This document shows, one piece after another, positions 1 through 6,307 of a stretch of 6,307 nt of DNA (positions are counted from its first letter, which is position 1; each line of letters begins with the position of its first letter). A model generated the notes under the pieces. It was given only the letters and a program-made list of their open reading frames with translations, was not told the origin of the DNA and made no database searches. The translations under genes and the position numbers were made by a program. Origin of the DNA: Gemmatimonadota bacterium. Lineage in GTDB: Bacteria; Latescibacterota; UBA2968; UBA8231. Location: assembly GCA_009845645.1 (NCBI GenBank), contig VXZF01000358.1, forward strand, positions 1 to 6,307, read 5' to 3'.

Positions 1-1412
1 TCGACGCCAAGGGCAAATTCAGCGTCGAGGAAGCCCTTGCCGCGGTCGTTGAGCAGCAGGGAGTTGACTGCGTAGCGGAAGGCGTAGTTCATGCTGGCGG
101 TGATAAAGATATCTTCGTACCCGTCGGCGTTGAGGTCGCCCGTGCTCAGTCCCCAAGGCCAGTAGTTTTCAGCGCCGATGGAGTCGGAGATCTCGGCGTA
201 GGTGCCGTCGGCTTGGCGGTGGTAAAAGGCGTTGCCGTAGATGCTACGTCCGCCCGAGCGGAGGAAGCTCTCGGTCCACTGCATGCGCGATTTGAGCTTT
301 TCGCGCTCCGGCCCGATGTCCTCGCTCATGTCCGAGTGCATGTCGGTGATGTAGAGGTCTTGGTGGCCGTCGTTGTCAAAGTCGAGGATCTGGGCCGACA
401 TGGCCCCCCACGGCGTACGCGGGAAGACCGCTAGGCTTTTGTCGATAAAGCGCTGGCCTTGGTCGTTTTCGTAGTATTGGTCGTGCCCCTGCATGTTCAG
501 CACGTACAGGTCGGGCCAACCGTCTTCATTGGCGTCCAACGGCATTACGTCGCCGGACCAACCATCGGCCTTGATTCCAACCTCTTCGGTCACATCGACA
601 AAGCGGTTTTCCCCGGCATTGCGGAAGAGCAGGCTCGGCTCGGTGCGCTCGGGTTTGAGGTGCCCGGCAAAGGCGTCTTTGAAGCCGACGTAGTAGCGGT
701 ACTGTTCGGGTTGCTCCTCGGGCGCAAAGCCAATAACCGCGATTGGATCGCCGCGCTCGGTGTACTGCCCAACATTGGTCAAAAAGAGGTCGAGCTGTCC
801 GTCCCGGTCGTAGTCGAAGAAGAGGGCCGCCGAAGAATGCCCATGGTGATCAAGGCCAGACGCTTGCGAAATGTCCGCAAAGCGCCCGTCACCTTGGTTG
901 TGGAAGAGAACATTGCCCACGCGCACGTTGGTGACGTATAGGTCGGGTGCTCCGTCGTTGTCTAGGTCGGCGAAGGAAGCGGTCACGCCGATGCGGTCTG
1001 CAAGTGCCACGCCGCCCTGCTCGGTGATGTCGGTGAATTGGCCGTCGCCTGCGTTGCGCCACAGCCCGTTTGGCCCGGTTTGGTTGACGAAGTAGAGGTC
1101 CGTGCGCCCGTCGCCATCGACATCCGCTAAAGCAACCCCATTGCCGTGGTCGTAGTGATTGGGCCGGTAGTGTCGTCCCGAGTCGTCGACGATGCGGTGA
1201 TAGAAGGCAATGCCGCTGGTGGGCTGGCGGTCGGTAAAGCTGAAATCGCAGAAGACCGCATAGCCTGCGGCTACGGCTATTTGGGCTTGGCGACGGGTCT
1301 CCAGCCAAGGGGGATCCAGCACTTCTGGTGGGCCGCCGACAGCAGTGGGCGAATCGGTTGCTCCGACTTGGATCGCCGCCGACAAAAACAAGAGAGTTAG
1401 AATTAGAGACAT
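1..1412 (-). CDS. Secreted FG-GAP/VCBS repeat protein, CRTAC1 type (C-terminus beyond window)
   Basis: The reading frame starts at the ATG at 1412-1410 and stays open to the window edge, giving 470 complete residues. Residues 1-19 look like a Sec signal peptide (MSLILTLLFLSAAIQVGAT), so the protein is probably exported. Six calcium-type DxDxDG loops mark FG-GAP/VCBS propeller blades: DVDGDGRTD about 97-105, DLDNDGAPD 149-157, DYDRDGQLD 200-208, DANEDGWPD 293-301, DFDNDGHQD 344-352 and DLNADGYED 426-434. Blocks such as HYDHGNG (86-92), LNMQGHDQYYEN (305-316) and ENYWPWGLS (415-423) resemble a recurrent CRTAC1-like bacterial family known to me from memory. Such proteins often end in an ASPIC/UnbV domain, which would lie beyond this window. 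They are non-enzymatic propellers thought to bind ligands or metal; the ligand here is unknown. The ATG overlaps the end of the GH36-like gene by 10 bases, and a weak AGGT at 1421-1418 lies 5 bases upstream. It was not counted as a separate complete gene because no stop is seen. Confidence 0.93.
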   Translation of the reverse strand, partial: MSLILTLLFLSAAIQVGATDSPTAVGGPPEVLDPPWLETRRQAQIAVAAGYAVFCDFSFTDRQPTSGIAFYHRIVDDSGRHYRPNHYDHGNGVALADVDGDGRTDLYFVNQTGPNGLWRNAGDGQFTDITEQGGVALADRIGVTASFADLDNDGAPDLYVTNVRVGNVLFHNQGDGRFADISQASGLDHHGHSSAALFFDYDRDGQLDLFLTNVGQYTERGDPIAVIGFAPEEQPEQYRYYVGFKDAFAGHLKPERTEPSLLFRNAGENRFVDVTEEVGIKADGWSGDVMPLDANEDGWPDLYVLNMQGHDQYYENDQGQRFIDKSLAVFPRTPWGAMSAQILDFDNDGHQDLYITDMHSDMSEDIGPEREKLKSRMQWTESFLRSGGRSIYGNAFYHRQADGTYAEISDSIGAENYWPWGLSTGDLNADGYEDIFITASMNYAFRYAVNSLLLNDRGKGFLDAEFALGV

Positions 1413-1421
1413 TCACTACCT
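1403..1421 (-). promoter_or_regulatory. Overlapping stop/start junction with weak ribosome-binding site
   Basis: The GH36-like gene ends with TAA at 1405-1403, while the downstream propeller gene starts at the ATG at 1412-1410 in another frame, a 10-base overlap. A weak AGGT (1421-1418) lies 5 bases before the ATG. The arrangement favours re-initiation by ribosomes that have just translated the upstream gene. Confidence 0.6.
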
Positions 1422-3298
1422 GACTGTAGTTCAAGGGCACCACCGATTTCCACCGGAAGATCTAGGATAACGGTACGGTCTTCCACTGGTAATTTGAGGA
1501 TAGCGGACTTTTCTAGCCCACGGTCGTAAACCTGGACGTGGAGGCATTCGCCTTCGACCCCTTCTAGGCGGGTATAGAGGCGCTCTTGGGCACCGCCGTT
1601 GAGGATCCACATGCGGCGGATATTCTCCGATGGCACTGCGAGTACGCCGGGGAAGGTGGAGGTGAAAGCGCCCCAGAGGGCTTCGTCGCCGCGATGCAGG
1701 GAAAAGAGCGAGTGGTGCGAATCGGCGCTGAGGAGTTGTTGGCGGCCGAAGAGCAACAGGTCGCGGTGTTGGCGATAGAAGGCGAGCCAAGTGCGGGTGA
1801 TGCGCTGGTGCTCTGCGGGCAAAGCGCGCAAATCCATCGAGAGCATGGGAACGGCACTTGTGACGAGGCTGGCCATAAAGCGGGCGACGTTTGCGGGGCT
1901 TTCCTTGGGTAGCCAATAGGCCGGGTCCGTGTGTACGGCCACGTTGCCCTCGCGGCCGGCTTCTGGGTTGAGGATATAGCTTTTGAGCCGAGTACACATG
2001 CGGCGGATGTGGTCGGGGTCGAAGGGCGCGTCTTGGGCGCGGTGGCTGGTGGCAAAGGGCCGGGTGACGAGGGTTGAGTAGTTCATGCGGTATTCGAGCA
2101 GGGCGTCGGCGCGCACTTGCGTGGCGGTCTGGTAGATGCCTTGGAGCAAGTCGTACACGGCCTCGCCGTAGTCGGCAATATCGTGCTCGTGGTCGGTGGT
2201 GCAGGGAAGGCTGGCGCGGTCTTGCAGCGGGTCGATGAAGTCGATCTTGAGGCCGTTGCAGCCGTGGGTCTGCATCAGGTGTTTGACCGTGCGATAGGCG
2301 TATTGGCGCACCGCAGGGCAGCGGGGACAGAGGAAGTTGTTCGCTTCGTCGGAATCTGCGGCCCGGAAACGATGCTTCTGTATGAAGGGCACGTCGGCCA
2401 GATCGCTGATATTGAACAGCGGCGCGCACCACAGCAGGATGGTCAAGCCTTGAGACTGAACCTCTTCGACGAGGCCCTTGAGGTCGGGGAATTTGCTTGC
2501 GTCGGGAATGTAGTGGCCGGCGTCGGGGTCGAAGCCGTCGCCTTTGAACCAGCCCGCATCGACGATGATATTGCCGATGCCCCATTTTTTGAGCAGGGGT
2601 ACCATAGAGCGAATATAGTCGGCATCGACATCATTTTTGATGCCGTACCAAGAGCACCAGACCGGCTCCCACACCGAGGGTGGCGCTGGCGGTAGGGCGA
2701 CTTTGTGCAGCTCGTCGTAGGCGCGCGAGAAGGCGCGCAGCTCGTCGAAGACGGGGTGGTCCTCGCAAGACAGGTAGAGCGTTTCTTCCCAGACGCTCGT
2801 CTCGCGGGGAGCGGGATCGAAGAGGCGCTGCAAGGACATGTTGGCGTCTTCGTCGTAGCAGCTATGACGGGTATCCGCTGCATGGACGTGGTCCATAAAG
2901 CCCATGCAGAAGCGGTTCTGGTCAAAGCGGTTTAGCGCGGCGACAAAGGGAAAGGACCAAGAGGTGAAGGTGCGCTCCTCGACGCCCCAAGGTAGACTGA
3001 TTAGGTCGCGCTTGCCGATGGCCTCGTGTAGCACGGGTACGAAGACGCGGTGCAGGTCCAAGCCGGGGACTGCGGCTTCTGCTTTGAACGCGGTGACCTT
3101 GAATGGGCTGCCATCCACTCGGCGCAATCGCAATTTCAGCAGCAGACTTTTGGGGCCGAGCGGCGTTTCGGTGCAGGAGTACTCGTAGCGGTCATCTGCA
3201 TAGGTGCCGGGGGTGTCGAGCTGCCGGTCGTCCAACGCTGGGTCCGCTGCGAGGGTGACGGCCAAGGGGATGCCGTTGAAGCGGGTAGCGTAGCGCAT
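1403..3298 (-). CDS. GH36-like (clan GH-D) alpha-galactosidase-type glycoside hydrolase
   Basis: This 631-residue protein has the layout of clan GH-D enzymes: an N-terminal beta-sandwich (about 1-200), a TIM barrel (about 208-510) and a small C-terminal beta domain (about 515-631). Visible barrel motifs are WCSWYG (214-219), IIVDAGWF (244-251), LWCAPLF (289-295), CPRCPAVR (324-331) and GLKIDFID (349-356), where Asp353 is the expected nucleophile. EYR (402-404) followed by HRAQDAPFD (419-427) places Asp423 as the probable acid/base. The family hydrolyses terminal alpha-galactosides with retention, and some members act on other alpha-linked sugars. The motif set resembles an atypical bacterial GH36-like group more than classical raffinose-type enzymes, so the substrate is uncertain. 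There is no signal peptide. An in-frame TGA at 3313-3311 lies five codons upstream with no other start between, which fixes the ATG and argues for a cytoplasmic enzyme. It starts 4 bases after the upstream stop and overlaps the next gene by 10 bases. Confidence 0.9.
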   Translation of the reverse strand: MRYATRFNGIPLAVTLAADPALDDRQLDTPGTYADDRYEYSCTETPLGPKSLLLKLRLRRVDGSPFKVTAFKAEAAVPGLDLHRVFVPVLHEAIGKRDLISLPWGVEERTFTSWSFPFVAALNRFDQNRFCMGFMDHVHAADTRHSCYDEDANMSLQRLFDPAPRETSVWEETLYLSCEDHPVFDELRAFSRAYDELHKVALPPAPPSVWEPVWCSWYGIKNDVDADYIRSMVPLLKKWGIGNIIVDAGWFKGDGFDPDAGHYIPDASKFPDLKGLVEEVQSQGLTILLWCAPLFNISDLADVPFIQKHRFRAADSDEANNFLCPRCPAVRQYAYRTVKHLMQTHGCNGLKIDFIDPLQDRASLPCTTDHEHDIADYGEAVYDLLQGIYQTATQVRADALLEYRMNYSTLVTRPFATSHRAQDAPFDPDHIRRMCTRLKSYILNPEAGREGNVAVHTDPAYWLPKESPANVARFMASLVTSAVPMLSMDLRALPAEHQRITRTWLAFYRQHRDLLLFGRQQLLSADSHHSLFSLHRGDEALWGAFTSTFPGVLAVPSENIRRMWILNGGAQERLYTRLEGVEGECLHVQVYDRGLEKSAILKLPVEDRTVILDLPVEIGGALELQSGSECL

Positions 3299-3305
3299 GC
3301 TTTCA
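3296..3305 (-). promoter_or_regulatory. Close stop/start junction, no clear ribosome-binding site
   Basis: The UnbV-propeller gene stops at TGA (3305-3303) and the GH36-like gene begins 4 bases later at the ATG (3298-3296). The bases before the ATG (CCTGAAAGC) hold no Shine-Dalgarno motif. Translation of the enzyme is therefore probably coupled to the upstream gene; this is inferred from spacing only. Confidence 0.55.
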
Positions 3306-5510
3306 GGGCGTCAATTCGTGGTAGCGGTTTAGCTGTGGATCGGATAGGGTAGAGACTTTGCCATCGGGCCACTGGACTTCGACCGCTTCGACTTGTTCGA
3401 CTCGGTCCAAGCCGAAAAGGCGGGTGGGTGAGCGCTGAGCGTCGAAGGATTCGCCGGTATAGACCCACTGAGTTTTGGTGCCTTGGGATGAGCGCAGGGT
3501 GATGCGCGCACCGATGGGAGAGATGCCGGCTGCGCCCTGGAGGCGCACGCCGAGCCAGTTGTTGTCGCCGGGCCAGACATTGTGCAATACGTGGACTCGC
3601 TCGCGGCGCGGAGTGCCGGACCACTCGCTGACTAATAGGTCCACGCGGCCGTCGGCGTCGATGTCCATGTCGAGCACGGTGCGCGCGTCGAATTCGAAAG
3701 CCACGCCCATCAGATAGCCGATCTCGACAAAGGAGCGACCTTCTCCGCTCAGGTAGAGCTTGTTGTGTTCAAAGCCGTTCCACGAGATGCCTGCGTTGTG
3801 CCAGTCCGCGATCATCTCGTCGAAAAATGCGGCTATCTGCGGGTCGGGTTCCGAGCCGCCGGTGTAGATGTCGTGCGTCCAGAAGGTAGTGCAGTAGTCT
3901 TGGGCGGTTTCGCCGCTGAGATGGCCGTTGGCCACGTAGATTTCGTCGTCGCCGTCGTTGTCGAAGTCCGCGGAGGCCACGCCCCAAGACCACCCGGTGC
4001 GCGCCACTTGCTCCGTGCTTGGGGCGATGCTGAACTGGGCGTCCTCGCGTCCGAGGTAAAGCCGGTTGCCAAAGCCCATGGCTTGGCGCTGTTGGTGGTG
4101 CTCGGGGTACTCCTCGCGTCCGAGATTGAGGTAGTCGAGGCGGCGCGCTGTGGTCGAACTCATGCCCACTACGTACATGTCGAGGCGGCTGTCGGCGTTG
4201 TAGTCGCCAAAGACGTGAGACATGCCAAAGGTCGATGACTCGCTGACGGTGCGGGAGGTGACATCGGCAAAGGTGCCGGTGCCATCGTTGTAGTACAGGT
4301 CGATGCCGGCGAAGTCGCTGACGACCAATAAGTCGAGGTCGTCGTCGCCGTCGAGATCGGCCAAGGAGCCGCTGTAGGTGCGCCGCTTGCGCTTGGCTTC
4401 GAGGCCCGCGCGGGCCGTGATGTCGGTGAAGCGTCCGTTGCCGTCGTTGCTCAGTAGGTACGCGGGATAGCCGTCGTTGGCGTCGTAGTACGGCGTGGGC
4501 ATTTGCCCTTCGCGGTAGGGCAGCCGGTACTGGCCAACCCACAGGTCGAGGTCGCCGTCGGCGTCTATGTCGCCCGCGCTCATGGCTTCGGGGTATTGCA
4601 GGGGACGAGTTGCAATGGCCAAGCCAGGTTGGTCGAAGCTCTTGCCACCCTCGTAGAGGCCCAGCAATTGCCCGGGGCCGCCGACGATTAGATCGGGCTC
4701 ACCATCGCCGGTAAAATCGGCCAAGAGCGCCACTTCGATGCGACCGACCGGAGGTGGATACGCCAAAAGCGGCTCAGGCGCAAAGCGTCCACCCTGGTTG
4801 CGGTAGAGCAGGTTGGCACCGAGTGCGAGTAAGTCGTCGAGACCGTCGCCGTCGAGGTCGGCTGCGATGAGAGGCGAGAGTGCGGTGTCGTCCGCCAAGA
4901 CGGCTGAAGAGGTAAAAGCGGGTGTGCCTCGGCGTTCGGTCAGGGTCAGATTCGAGGCGTCGATGGTGGCGGGGATATAGTGCCCGGCCTCGTCTTGCTG
5001 CTGGCTCCAGGTGACGGACAGGTCGCCGCTGACGATTAGACGTTTATCGTGGTTTTTGATGTGCAGTTTTAGGTCTATTAAAGAACGGACCGGGCCGTCC
5101 TTGGTCGGGATGAATTGCTTGTGGTGCCATTCGGATTGTTCGAGTACCAAGCCCTCGTCTTCCCATTGTTCGAGTAGGGCCGACCACTGTCCGTGATTGA
5201 GCGTACGCGGCGGGCTGCCATAGTGCGTTTCGACGATGTCCCAGTCGTGCTTGACGCTATCCTGCGGAGAGCCGAGCAGCAGTTGGTCAAAGGGAAAAGC
5301 GGCTAGTACCGGCCTCGCCTCTTGGGCCGCGCGCAGTCGGTCCCATAAGGAGACAAAGACGGCCTCGTACTGTTGGGCGCGACGCTCGTCAGACCAGACC
5401 GTGCGGTCTAGTTCGAGCCGCTGTTGGCGGATCGCAGCGGTGCCCTGTGCTCCGGTGTGATGCGGTGCCGCCAGCGAGAGGACGGCGAGAGTAGAGAGCA
5501 GTTTCAGCAT
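3303..5510 (-). CDS. Secreted seven-loop FG-GAP propeller with C-terminal ASPIC/UnbV domain
   Basis: This is a complete 735-residue protein. Residues 1-21 form a signal peptide (hydrophobic LLSTLAVLSLAA, then HHTGAQG, cleavage near GAQ), so it is probably exported to the periplasm or cell surface. Residues about 24-200 form a domain I cannot assign; its W/E-rich core followed by a beta-rich half (KRLIVSGDLSVTWS at 156-169) loosely recalls NTF2-like folds. Seven DxDxDG-type loops follow: DLDGDGLDD 218, DFTGDGEPD 265, DIDADGDLD 315, DLDGDDDLD 385, DYNADSRLD 436, DFDNDGDDE 515 and DIDADGRVD 616. Seven loops suit a seven-bladed propeller. Between the last two is an insertion of about 60 residues (NGHLSG to FEHNKLYL). 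Residues 651-722 (NNWLGVRLQG, SPIGARITL, LFGLDRVEQVEAVEVQWPDG) match the ASPIC/UnbV domain that ends CRTAC1-like proteins. No catalytic motif is visible; a binding or scaffolding role is inferred. The start is the first ATG after the in-frame amber stop of the preceding gene and begins directly with the signal peptide. Confidence 0.93.
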   Translation of the reverse strand: MLKLLSTLAVLSLAAPHHTGAQGTAAIRQQRLELDRTVWSDERRAQQYEAVFVSLWDRLRAAQEARPVLAAFPFDQLLLGSPQDSVKHDWDIVETHYGSPPRTLNHGQWSALLEQWEDEGLVLEQSEWHHKQFIPTKDGPVRSLIDLKLHIKNHDKRLIVSGDLSVTWSQQQDEAGHYIPATIDASNLTLTERRGTPAFTSSAVLADDTALSPLIAADLDGDGLDDLLALGANLLYRNQGGRFAPEPLLAYPPPVGRIEVALLADFTGDGEPDLIVGGPGQLLGLYEGGKSFDQPGLAIATRPLQYPEAMSAGDIDADGDLDLWVGQYRLPYREGQMPTPYYDANDGYPAYLLSNDGNGRFTDITARAGLEAKRKRRTYSGSLADLDGDDDLDLLVVSDFAGIDLYYNDGTGTFADVTSRTVSESSTFGMSHVFGDYNADSRLDMYVVGMSSTTARRLDYLNLGREEYPEHHQQRQAMGFGNRLYLGREDAQFSIAPSTEQVARTGWSWGVASADFDNDGDDEIYVANGHLSGETAQDYCTTFWTHDIYTGGSEPDPQIAAFFDEMIADWHNAGISWNGFEHNKLYLSGEGRSFVEIGYLMGVAFEFDARTVLDMDIDADGRVDLLVSEWSGTPRRERVHVLHNVWPGDNNWLGVRLQGAAGISPIGARITLRSSQGTKTQWVYTGESFDAQRSPTRLFGLDRVEQVEAVEVQWPDGKVSTLSDPQLNRYHELTP

Positions 5511-5511
5511 A

Positions 5512-5535
5512 GGTGGAATGATAATCTATTCCTCC
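5512..5535 (-). promoter_or_regulatory. Imperfect hairpin covering a Shine-Dalgarno-like GGAGG at a gene junction
   Basis: Read on the minus strand, GGAGGAAT (5535-5528) can pair with ATTCCACC (5519-5512) across an 8-base loop, giving seven pairs and one A-A mismatch. The GGAGG (5535-5531) is the only strong ribosome-binding motif near the ATG at 5510, but it lies 20 bases away, further than the usual 5-9. The amber stop of the beta-helix gene (5528-5526) sits at the edge of the loop. Ribosomes finishing the upstream gene would therefore open this structure, which fits translational coupling. The GGAGG also encodes part of the upstream gene's Pro-Glu-Glu end, so it may be coincidental. Confidence 0.4.
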
Positions 5536-6307
5536 GGCGGTCGGTAGCCCACTCCGGCGTAGGCAGGAGCTTGGGGTCGGTAGTGCTCGTCGAATTGCGG
5601 GTCGGGTGCTTGGAGTACATTGCGCTCTGGGTCCAAGGTGCCGCGCAGGTCGTCGATTTGGCCGCGGACGAAGCAGCCGCTGAAACGGCGGCTGTCGAGC
5701 AAATCGACTTCGTAGCGGTTGCTGGGGGCAATGCCGCCGCCGCGCACATTCATCCAGAAGATGGTATTGCGGTATGAACTGCCGCGACCTTTGTCGTCAA
5801 CGCCGTTCCAGTTGTCTGTGAAGGTGCAGTTGCGCACCTCGACGCGTGCGCCGGGAAAGACCGTCAACGCACCCGAGCCGTGTGCCTTGTTGTACTCGAC
5901 GCTGCCACGGCGACCCACGTAGTCGGGGCCGAGATTGGCGACATTGCCGACGAAGAGGCAGTTGTCGAGCACGGCCGCGCTGCCGGGAAGCACATCGACG
6001 GCCGCGCCGGTGATTTGGCAGCTATTGTTGCGGAAGATGGAGTTTTTTATCAGCACGGCCTCGGCGTCGAATCCCCGATGCTCAATGGAGATGCCGCCGC
6101 CGCAGGGGCTGGCGTAGTTGTCGTGGAGTTCTAACCCTTCGAGAGTTGGATAGGAACGGCCAAATACCTTGATGCCGCCGCCGTCGGCGTAGAAGAACAG
6201 TCCCTTTTCCCAGCGCACGCCGTTGGAGGAGTCCGGCTGGATTGGCTCGGGACCTTCGCTGCGGCTGGCAAAGTTGTTGGCGCCGGTGATGGTGAAACCG
6301 CGCAGGA
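5526..6307 (-). CDS. Right-handed parallel beta-helix repeat protein (N-terminus beyond window)
   Basis: The frame is open from the window edge to the TAG at 5528-5526, giving 259 visible residues of the C-terminal part. The sequence shows short repeating beta-helix coils: LRGFTITGANN at the left end of the visible part, then GGGIKVFG, LEGLELHDNYAS, GGGISIEHRG, AVLIKNSIFRNNS, AVLDNCLFVGNV, GALTVFPGARVEVRNCTFTDN and SYRNTIFWMN. The alternating hydrophobic residues with Asn at turns are typical of the pectate-lyase-like beta-helix superfamily. The tail (PDPQFDEHYRPQAPAYAGVGYRP) resembles the capping end of secreted beta-helix proteins. Such proteins are usually exported and bind or cleave acidic polysaccharides, but many have no known activity, and no catalytic residues can be assigned here. 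A GTG at 6218 is an internal valine codon, because coil sequence continues upstream of it in frame. The gene precedes the propeller gene by 15 bases and shares its reading frame. Confidence 0.85.
   Translation of the reverse strand, partial: LRGFTITGANNFASRSEGPEPIQPDSSNGVRWEKGLFFYADGGGIKVFGRSYPTLEGLELHDNYASPCGGGISIEHRGFDAEAVLIKNSIFRNNSCQITGAAVDVLPGSAAVLDNCLFVGNVANLGPDYVGRRGSVEYNKAHGSGALTVFPGARVEVRNCTFTDNWNGVDDKGRGSSYRNTIFWMNVRGGGIAPSNRYEVDLLDSRRFSGCFVRGQIDDLRGTLDPERNVLQAPDPQFDEHYRPQAPAYAGVGYRPPEE

Noticed and set aside
1431..2585. A 384-codon minus-strand frame, with similar ones at 889-1443 and 3769-4542
   Set aside because: These are Arg/Pro/His-rich frame-shifted readings of the GH36-like and propeller genes. 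The in-register frames carry the catalytic and calcium-loop motifs without interruption.
2117..2695. A 192-codon plus-strand open frame, plus others such as 459-941, 3765-4238 and 5424-5777
   Set aside because: They lie wholly antisense to well-supported protein families, have low-complexity Val/Ala/Gly/Arg composition and show no recognisable domain. High-GC third positions of the real genes produce such shadows.
5674..5694. Perfect 7-base inverted repeat CAGCCGC/GCGGCTG with a 7-base loop
   Set aside because: It lies inside the beta-helix coding sequence, encodes ordinary residues (Ser-Arg-Arg-Phe-Ser-Gly), has no T-run and is expected by chance in GC-rich DNA.
6216..6218. GTG as the start of the beta-helix gene
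   Set aside because: The frame stays open upstream to the window edge and encodes a typical beta-helix coil (LRGFTITGANN), so this GTG is internal and the gene is truncated by the window.
1..6307. Internal promoters, terminators, tRNAs, CRISPR arrays or insertion sequences
   Set aside because: Coding sequence fills almost the whole window, no repeat-spacer pattern or terminal inverted repeats were seen, and no T-rich hairpin follows any gene. The repeated Asp/Gly codons are FG-GAP loops, not DNA repeats.

Overview
The window is a compact stretch of a GC-rich bacterial genome. All four genes lie on the minus strand, so transcription runs from high to low coordinates. There are no rRNAs, tRNAs, mobile elements, CRISPR arrays or plausible terminators, and no gene-free stretch longer than about 15 bases. 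Both ends of the window cut through a gene. The high-GC third positions, weak or absent Shine-Dalgarno sequences, signal peptides and two large secreted FG-GAP/VCBS propeller proteins of the CRTAC1/UnbV type suggest a Gram-negative environmental bacterium. Planctomycetota-, Acidobacteriota-, Latescibacterota- or Poribacteria-like lineages carry many such genes. This placement is an inference from gene content only; no marker gene is present.

In transcription order: (1) 6307-5526 is the C-terminal part of a right-handed parallel beta-helix protein, probably secreted. (2) 5510-3303 is a complete 735-residue secreted protein with an uncharacterised N-terminal domain, seven DxDxDG calcium loops consistent with a seven-bladed beta-propeller, and a C-terminal ASPIC/UnbV domain. 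(3) 3298-1403 is a complete 631-residue clan GH-D, GH36-like glycoside hydrolase without a signal peptide. (4) 1412-1 is the N-terminal 470 residues of a second secreted FG-GAP/CRTAC1-type protein that runs off the window.

The gene junctions are a 15-base gap, a 4-base gap and a 10-base overlap, so the four genes very probably form one operon with translational coupling. The junction at 5510-5535 is unusual. A GGAGG lies 20 bases from the ATG and can pair with a CCACC next to that ATG, and the two genes are in the same reading frame, separated by one amber codon and five sense codons.

A plausible but unproven reading is a small glycan-use module. Secreted beta-helix and propeller proteins would bind or process a polysaccharide or glycoprotein outside the cytoplasm, and the GH36-like enzyme would hydrolyse the imported alpha-linked sugar. 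No transporter or regulator is visible in the window to confirm this.
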